This document shows, piece by piece, positions 22,833 to 25,323 of a stretch of DNA of 25,323 nucleotides (positions are counted from its first letter, which is position 1; every line of letters starts with the position of its first letter). The stretch comes from a virus. A program made the translations under genes and the position numbers. Under the pieces are notes generated by a model that was given only the letters and a program-made list of their open reading frames with translations, made no database searches and had not been told where the DNA came from. The stretch is taken from IMG/VR virus record IMGVR_UViG_3300005841_000080, positions 1-25,323 of that record; one strand, written 5' to 3'.

Positions 22833-22893
22833 TTGATCAAAAAAAATCGGAGGGCGGGTGGCTCTCGGCCGCGTGTTGATCAGGAAAAAATCG
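22833..22893 (+). repeat. Direct repeat with phased A-tracts
   Basis: Copies at 22833-22849 and 22876-22893 share TTGATCA, then A-rich sequence (8 A in the first, 6 A in the second), then ATCG. They are 43 bases apart, about four helical turns, so the A-tracts face the same side of the helix and could bend the DNA. A binding site for terminase or a host factor is possible. Confidence 0.5.
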
Positions 22894-23051
22894 ACCCGAC
22901 CCTATGTTACTCTCAGTCAATGATCATCCGAATGTTACCGAACGTGATATTCCCTTGATCCACATGATCCCGAGCAATGTGACGCACGGTTACATCGACA
23001 CGAACCGCACCGATACGAGGCCCATCCGCGACGCTCGATCAGTCACGATCA

Positions 23052-23408
23052 TCACCATCGACGATCAGCACTACGCTTCGGCACAGGCACAGCCCGCGTC
23101 CTCGCGCCGTTGCCATGCGACAGGTTGCACCGCCTATGCGCAGGCCCCCCATTGGCAGGGTCCAGCGGCGCACCCCCACGGGTGAGCGGCACCAGGTGAT
23201 CAGCAGTGGCCGACATGGGGTCCCTCCACGGGAGCCTCTTGTCGATAGGCCGACCGCACCTGCAGCAGATGGGTACAGCAGCAGCCAGAACCTTCTCCCG
23301 CCACCGCCTGTACGGCCTACCCATACGGCCCTTACGCAGCTCAGGGTCCCTGTATGTGGTCCACCGCTGCTTACGCTCGGCGTACGTGGGGTGCCTGAGC
23401 CTGCCCAC
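23052..23408 (-). CDS. HNH endonuclease (118 aa)
   Basis: HNH nuclease of the kind that assists terminase cleavage in many phages. The GTG at 23406-23408 is the likely start, but it has no ribosome binding site of its own. Residues 1-45 are basic and helical. The zinc-binding Cys48/49-x-x-Cys51 region (ICCRCGRPI) precedes ADHLVPLTRGG (His71), Asn86 in DPANGGPA, and HRRCNLSHGN, where His91/Cys94 replace the second Cys pair. A short ATG frame of nine codons (23411-23440), with GGAGG upstream, ends two bases before the GTG and might couple translation. Neighbouring terminase genes support a packaging function. Confidence 0.85.
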   Translation of the reverse strand: MGRLRHPTYAERKQRWTTYRDPELRKGRMGRPYRRWREKVLAAAVPICCRCGRPIDKRLPWRDPMSATADHLVPLTRGGAPLDPANGGPAHRRCNLSHGNGARTRAVPVPKRSADRRW

Positions 23409-23493
23409 AACTACGGGGTACAGCGCCAGGGTGCGGGCATGGGGGTTCCCCTCCTACAGGGGTAAGGGATTCCGGCGAGGGTGCCTGATAGCG

Positions 23494-23516
23494 GGCACGC
23501 AGAAGTCCGGCGTGCC
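23494..23516 (-). terminator. Hairpin downstream of lipoprotein gene
   Basis: GGCACGC (23494-23500) and GCGTGCC (23510-23516) make a perfect 7-bp stem with a 9-base loop, 28 bases after the lipoprotein stop. There is no T-run, as is common in high-G+C terminators. Termination activity is inferred. Confidence 0.45.
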
Positions 23517-23543
23517 GATCATCTGTCCTGACCAGCGAATCCG

Positions 23544-24056
23544 TCAAGTCGCCACGTCGATCAGCACATCACCAATCAGCACCGACGTGATCCGAACCCC
23601 ATCCGGCACGTCGAAGACGTACTGGTTCGTGTCCTTCACCCCCGGGTTCACCGGGCCCGCGAGCCAGCGGGTGCCCTCGTACCGGCGTCCCTTCACGTCG
23701 AACGCGGCGAAGTCAGGGCTCGACGTGTCGTCGAACCGCGCCGGCTCCGCCTTGGTGTTGGTGTACTCGATCGACGCCACGCACACCCGCCCCGGATGAC
23801 CCGCATCATCGCCGTTCTGGAGCAGCTTGCCCGCCTCGCCGCACTGCGCGCCAACCAGGACCATCCGCCAACCCGGCACGTCGAACGGCTTACCCACCTC
23901 CCCCGACCTGCTCGACGAGGACGGCGAGACCGGATTTGGTGCGGGTTCCGCAGACGGGCGGCCTCCGGTCGGGGACGCAGCCGGCGACCCATCGTCCGAA
24001 CAGCCAGCCAGCAACACCAGAGCGACAGCAGCAACCACCAGGAAGGGTCGAGTCAC
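23544..24056 (-). CDS. Lipoprotein with DUF4352/telokin-like domain, own promoter (170 aa)
   Basis: Secreted, lipid-anchored protein. The GTG at 24054-24056 was chosen because it begins the signal peptide exactly and lies 5 bases after a -10 box. Residues 1-18 form a signal sequence (VTRPFLVVAAVALVLLAG), with lipobox LAGC and acceptor Cys19. A disordered Ser/Pro/Ala linker (~20-50) follows. Residues ~50-170 form an Ig-like beta domain: VGKPFDVPGWRMVLVGAQC, then CVASIEYTNTKAEPARFDD, DFAAFDVKGRRYEG, and a final YVFDVPDGVRITSVLIG. This order is like DUF4352 domains of actinobacterial lipoproteins. It stands alone between a promoter and a hairpin inside a phage packaging region. A phage-encoded surface lipoprotein could block superinfection, as Ltp does in a streptococcal phage; this is inference. 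Confidence 0.85.
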   Translation of the reverse strand: MTRPFLVVAAVALVLLAGCSDDGSPAASPTGGRPSAEPAPNPVSPSSSSRSGEVGKPFDVPGWRMVLVGAQCGEAGKLLQNGDDAGHPGRVCVASIEYTNTKAEPARFDDTSSPDFAAFDVKGRRYEGTRWLAGPVNPGVKDTNQYVFDVPDGVRITSVLIGDVLIDVAT

Positions 24057-24061
24057 GGCTG

Positions 24062-24091
24062 ACAGTATGACCCAAGACCACAACCTGTCAC
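24062..24091 (-). promoter_or_regulatory. Sigma-70-like promoter for lipoprotein gene
   Basis: On the minus strand, -35 GTGACA (24086-24091, five of six to TTGACA) is followed after 18 bases by -10 TACTGT (24062-24067, TANNNT). Five bases then precede the GTG start at 24056, so the transcript would be leaderless or nearly so. Together with the hairpin at 23494-23516, this makes the lipoprotein gene a self-contained unit. Confidence 0.65.
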
Positions 24092-24141
24092 ATAGACCGA
24101 TGGGAGTCGCTTCGCTCCCCGCCTAACGGCGGAGTGGCTGA

Positions 24142-24333
24142 TCAATCGCCGTCGCTGAACGGAACGAGCCGGCTGAACACCGGCATCACCACCCCGTCGC
24201 TCGCCGCGGCCCACTGGCACGCCAGAAGCTCAGCAACAAGAGGGCGGTCGGCGGCGATCAGGTACTTGCGGATCTCGTCCATACGGGGCGGGCGTCTCAG
24301 CGCCACGCCTACGTGGACCTCGTAGACGCCCAT
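24142..24333 (-). CDS. Small protein, unknown (63 aa)
   Basis: The ATG at 24331-24333 overlaps the upstream stop (TGATG), so translation is coupled; the longer frame to 24381 lies inside the upstream gene and is unlikely. It begins MGVYEVHVGVALRRPPRMDE, then IRKYLIAADRPLVAELLACQ, then a WAAASDGVVMPVFSRLV strand. It looks like a compact alpha/beta protein with no signal or membrane segment. I do not recognise the family. Coupling with the 90-residue gene suggests a shared function. Confidence 0.6.
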   Translation of the reverse strand: MGVYEVHVGVALRRPPRMDEIRKYLIAADRPLVAELLACQWAAASDGVVMPVFSRLVPFSDGD

Positions 24334-24605
24334 CAGGCCGGCACGTCGCAACGACCCGGATGACCCAACGGCTGCTTGCAATCATCGCTACACGCCGGGC
24401 TCACACCGTCACGTGCCAGCAGCGGCCGGACGTCACGGTGGGCCGCATAGAGGTGCGCAAGGTCGGTACGTAGACACACCGCGCGACCTGCACGGACGTC
24501 ATCGGCCCCGAAGACGCACTCGGCCACCTCGATGACAACGGGTATGGAGTCCTGGCCGGCAGGGCCCCTGATCAGGCCGCCGCGGGCGAAGTCTTTCGAG
24601 GTCAT
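24333..24605 (-). CDS. Small protein with tape-measure-like motif and Cys knuckle (90 aa)
   Basis: The ATG at 24603-24605 has a GAGG site upstream. Residues ~6-37, FARGGLIRGPAGQDSIPVV and then AECVFGADDV, resemble the GGLLSGPGG...KIPIWASNGEYVIPAHVV motif of the tape measure at 2113-5871, a motif also seen in small free-standing actinophage proteins. The C-terminus has ACSDDCKQPLGHPGRCD, a Cys/His cluster that could bind zinc. It is translationally coupled to the 63-residue gene. The product probably works early rather than in the virion, given its upstream place. Function is unknown. Confidence 0.65.
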   Translation of the reverse strand: MTSKDFARGGLIRGPAGQDSIPVVIEVAECVFGADDVRAGRAVCLRTDLAHLYAAHRDVRPLLARDGVSPACSDDCKQPLGHPGRCDVPA

Positions 24606-24663
24606 GTTGGCACATCCTCAGCTCCACCTAGCCGGCCCTGGACTTTGGGCACCAGTGGACTGC

Positions 24664-25248
24664 TCACGCCGCTTCTCCGTTCGAGTCCAGCTCATCATGC
24701 TCCGCGGCCTCAGCAGCGAGGTCGTCCCGCCACGTGTGCTGTCCGCAGTTTCTACACCAAAGGCACCGAATTACCCCCGTCTCGCCGCGTTCCACCCACA
24801 TCGCCGGCTGCCGGGTCTCGTGCGGCTCCTCAACAGCCGGCACCCAGCGCACCTGATCCGGCCTACCCGGCTCCGGATCGGGCACCGACACCACCCACCG
24901 CTCCCCACAGTGCCGGCAGCTCACGCCGACGATGCCGCGGCCGGCCGACTCCGGCGGGGACAACATCCCCTCAATGCGGATCTTCCACCTGCGGCAGTTC
25001 CGCTCCACCGCCACCGCCATCAGGTCCCGGTCCGTCCGCCCCGCGATCGCCGCAGCCACCGCCCGCAACAGCAGCCCGGTCATCGGCGGAGAATCCGGGT
25101 CCGTGTCGGTCGGGCCGTTGCGGTACCGGCGGCGGTCCAACCCCAGCACCGCAGCCCACGCCCCCACACTGGCCAGGATCTCCGTCCACAAATCCAACGC
25201 ACCCTGATCCAACGGAGCCCGCGTCCCCGGAGACGTCCGACCCCCCAC
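24664..25248 (-). CDS. Zinc-ribbon actinophage protein, 5' end uncertain (194 aa)
   Basis: Unnamed actinophage family: a helical N-terminal half (ALDLWTEILASVGAWAAVLG, then TGLLLRAVAAAIAGRTDRDLM and NCRRWKIRIEGMLSPP), followed by paired Cys knuckles (SCRHCGERW and RCLWCRNCGQHTW) that probably bind zinc. It ends in an acidic tail. The GTG at 25246-25248 is only a placeholder start. The frame remains open through the terminal palindrome to the window edge (reading EAIASSSGG upstream), so the gene may begin outside the reliable sequence. This family is common near the start of the packaging side of actinophage genomes, but its job is not known to me. Confidence 0.65.
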   Translation of the reverse strand: MGGRTSPGTRAPLDQGALDLWTEILASVGAWAAVLGLDRRRYRNGPTDTDPDSPPMTGLLLRAVAAAIAGRTDRDLMAVAVERNCRRWKIRIEGMLSPPESAGRGIVGVSCRHCGERWVVSVPDPEPGRPDQVRWVPAVEEPHETRQPAMWVERGETGVIRCLWCRNCGQHTWRDDLAAEAAEHDELDSNGEAA

Positions 25249-25323
25249 CCCACCACTCGACGAGGCGATCGCCTCGTCGAGTGGTGGGGTGGGGGGTCGG
25301 ACGTCTCCGGGGACGCGGGCTCC
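25214..25323. repeat. 110-bp perfect palindrome at the window edge (arms of 55 bases)
   Basis: Bases 25214-25268 are the exact reverse complement of 25269-25323. The centre is the natural palindrome GAGGCGATCGCCTC. The arms stop exactly at the window edge and are each 55 bases, a common de Bruijn k-mer size, so an assembly fold-back is likely. It includes the presumed 5' end of the gene at 24664-25248. Confidence 0.95.

Larger units (their letters stand above)
22601..23051 (-). other. 451-bp noncoding region between HNH and small terminase
   Basis: No gene is supported here on either strand. The sequence is clearly richer in A/T than its surroundings. It holds a 17-bp palindrome (22629-22645), a direct repeat with A-tracts (22833-22893), several isolated GTTAC sequences (about 22907 and 22934, and GGTTAC near 22989) and many GATC sites. 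Its place between an HNH nuclease and terminase genes makes it the best candidate in the window for a cos or pac packaging site. No sigma-70 promoter with both hexamers was convincing on the minus strand. Confidence 0.55.

Noticed and set aside
22653-23066. Dense GATC sites in the noncoding gap as a methylation or origin signal
   Set aside because: GATC is also frequent in the coding parts of this window (for example 4140-4380), so the density is not special to the gap.
22764-23185. Plus-strand frames in the HNH-terminase gap, including a TANNNT six bases before an ATG at 22920
   Set aside because: The ATG opens only 12 codons. The other frames have mixed codon use, no ribosome binding site and one overlaps the HNH gene in antisense.
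24057-24083. Longer lipoprotein start at 24083
   Set aside because: It would place the promoter -10 box inside the gene and extend the signal peptide by a stretch with no positive charge; GTG at 24056 gives a normal lipoprotein signal.
25214-25323. Telomere of a linear replicon
   Set aside because: The 55-base arms stop exactly at the window edge, which fits an assembly fold-back better. Kept only as an alternative to test.

Overview
The window is one stretch of a tailed double-stranded DNA bacteriophage or prophage with siphovirus-like (long, non-contractile tail) architecture. The host is very probably a high-G+C actinomycete. The signs are the strong G/C bias at third codon positions, the many GTG starts, two starts placed as leaderless transcripts directly after a TANNNT -10 box, and resemblance of most structural proteins to actinophage families. 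No integrase, repressor, holin, endolysin gene, tRNA or rRNA is visible, so lifestyle cannot be decided. Family calls are from memory of protein families; no database was searched.

Almost everything is read leftwards on the minus strand, so the functional order runs from high to low coordinates. The right end (24.1-25.3 kb) has three small genes, two with cysteine knuckles, then a lipoprotein gene with its own promoter and terminator (23.5-24.1 kb). Next comes the packaging module: an HNH nuclease, a 451-bp A/T-richer gap with direct repeats and a palindrome, and the small and large terminase subunits. Then follow a small membrane protein, the portal, a 90-residue protein, the HK97-type prohead protease and the HK97-fold major capsid protein (16.9-20.7 kb).

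Between the capsid gene and the head-tail adaptor sits a cassette of three overlapping genes (14.6-16.8 kb). It encodes a glycosyltransferase fused to a CmcI/rhamnosyl-O-methyltransferase-like methyltransferase, a 66-residue protein and a second glycosyltransferase. Two interleaved perfect inverted repeats separate it from the capsid gene. The adaptor is followed by beta-rich, Thr/Ser/Ala-rich putative virion-surface proteins (9.2-13.7 kb). The largest has a duplicated beta domain and about 19 copies of a 20-residue repeat. A simple reading is that the cassette puts an O-methylated glycan on the capsid or on these surface proteins.

The tail module fills the left third: tail terminator, HK97 gp10-like protein, three small coupled genes, a hairpin terminator, tail tube protein, G/T tail chaperones in a -1 frame arrangement, a 1252-residue tape measure with a C-terminal NlpC/P60-like domain, a distal tail protein and minor tail genes cut by the left edge. 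One plus-strand gene (8510-8842) sits inside this minus-strand operon.

The last 110 bases form a perfect palindrome with 55-base arms that end exactly at the window edge. This is most easily explained as an assembly fold-back, so the first gene at the right end may be incomplete.
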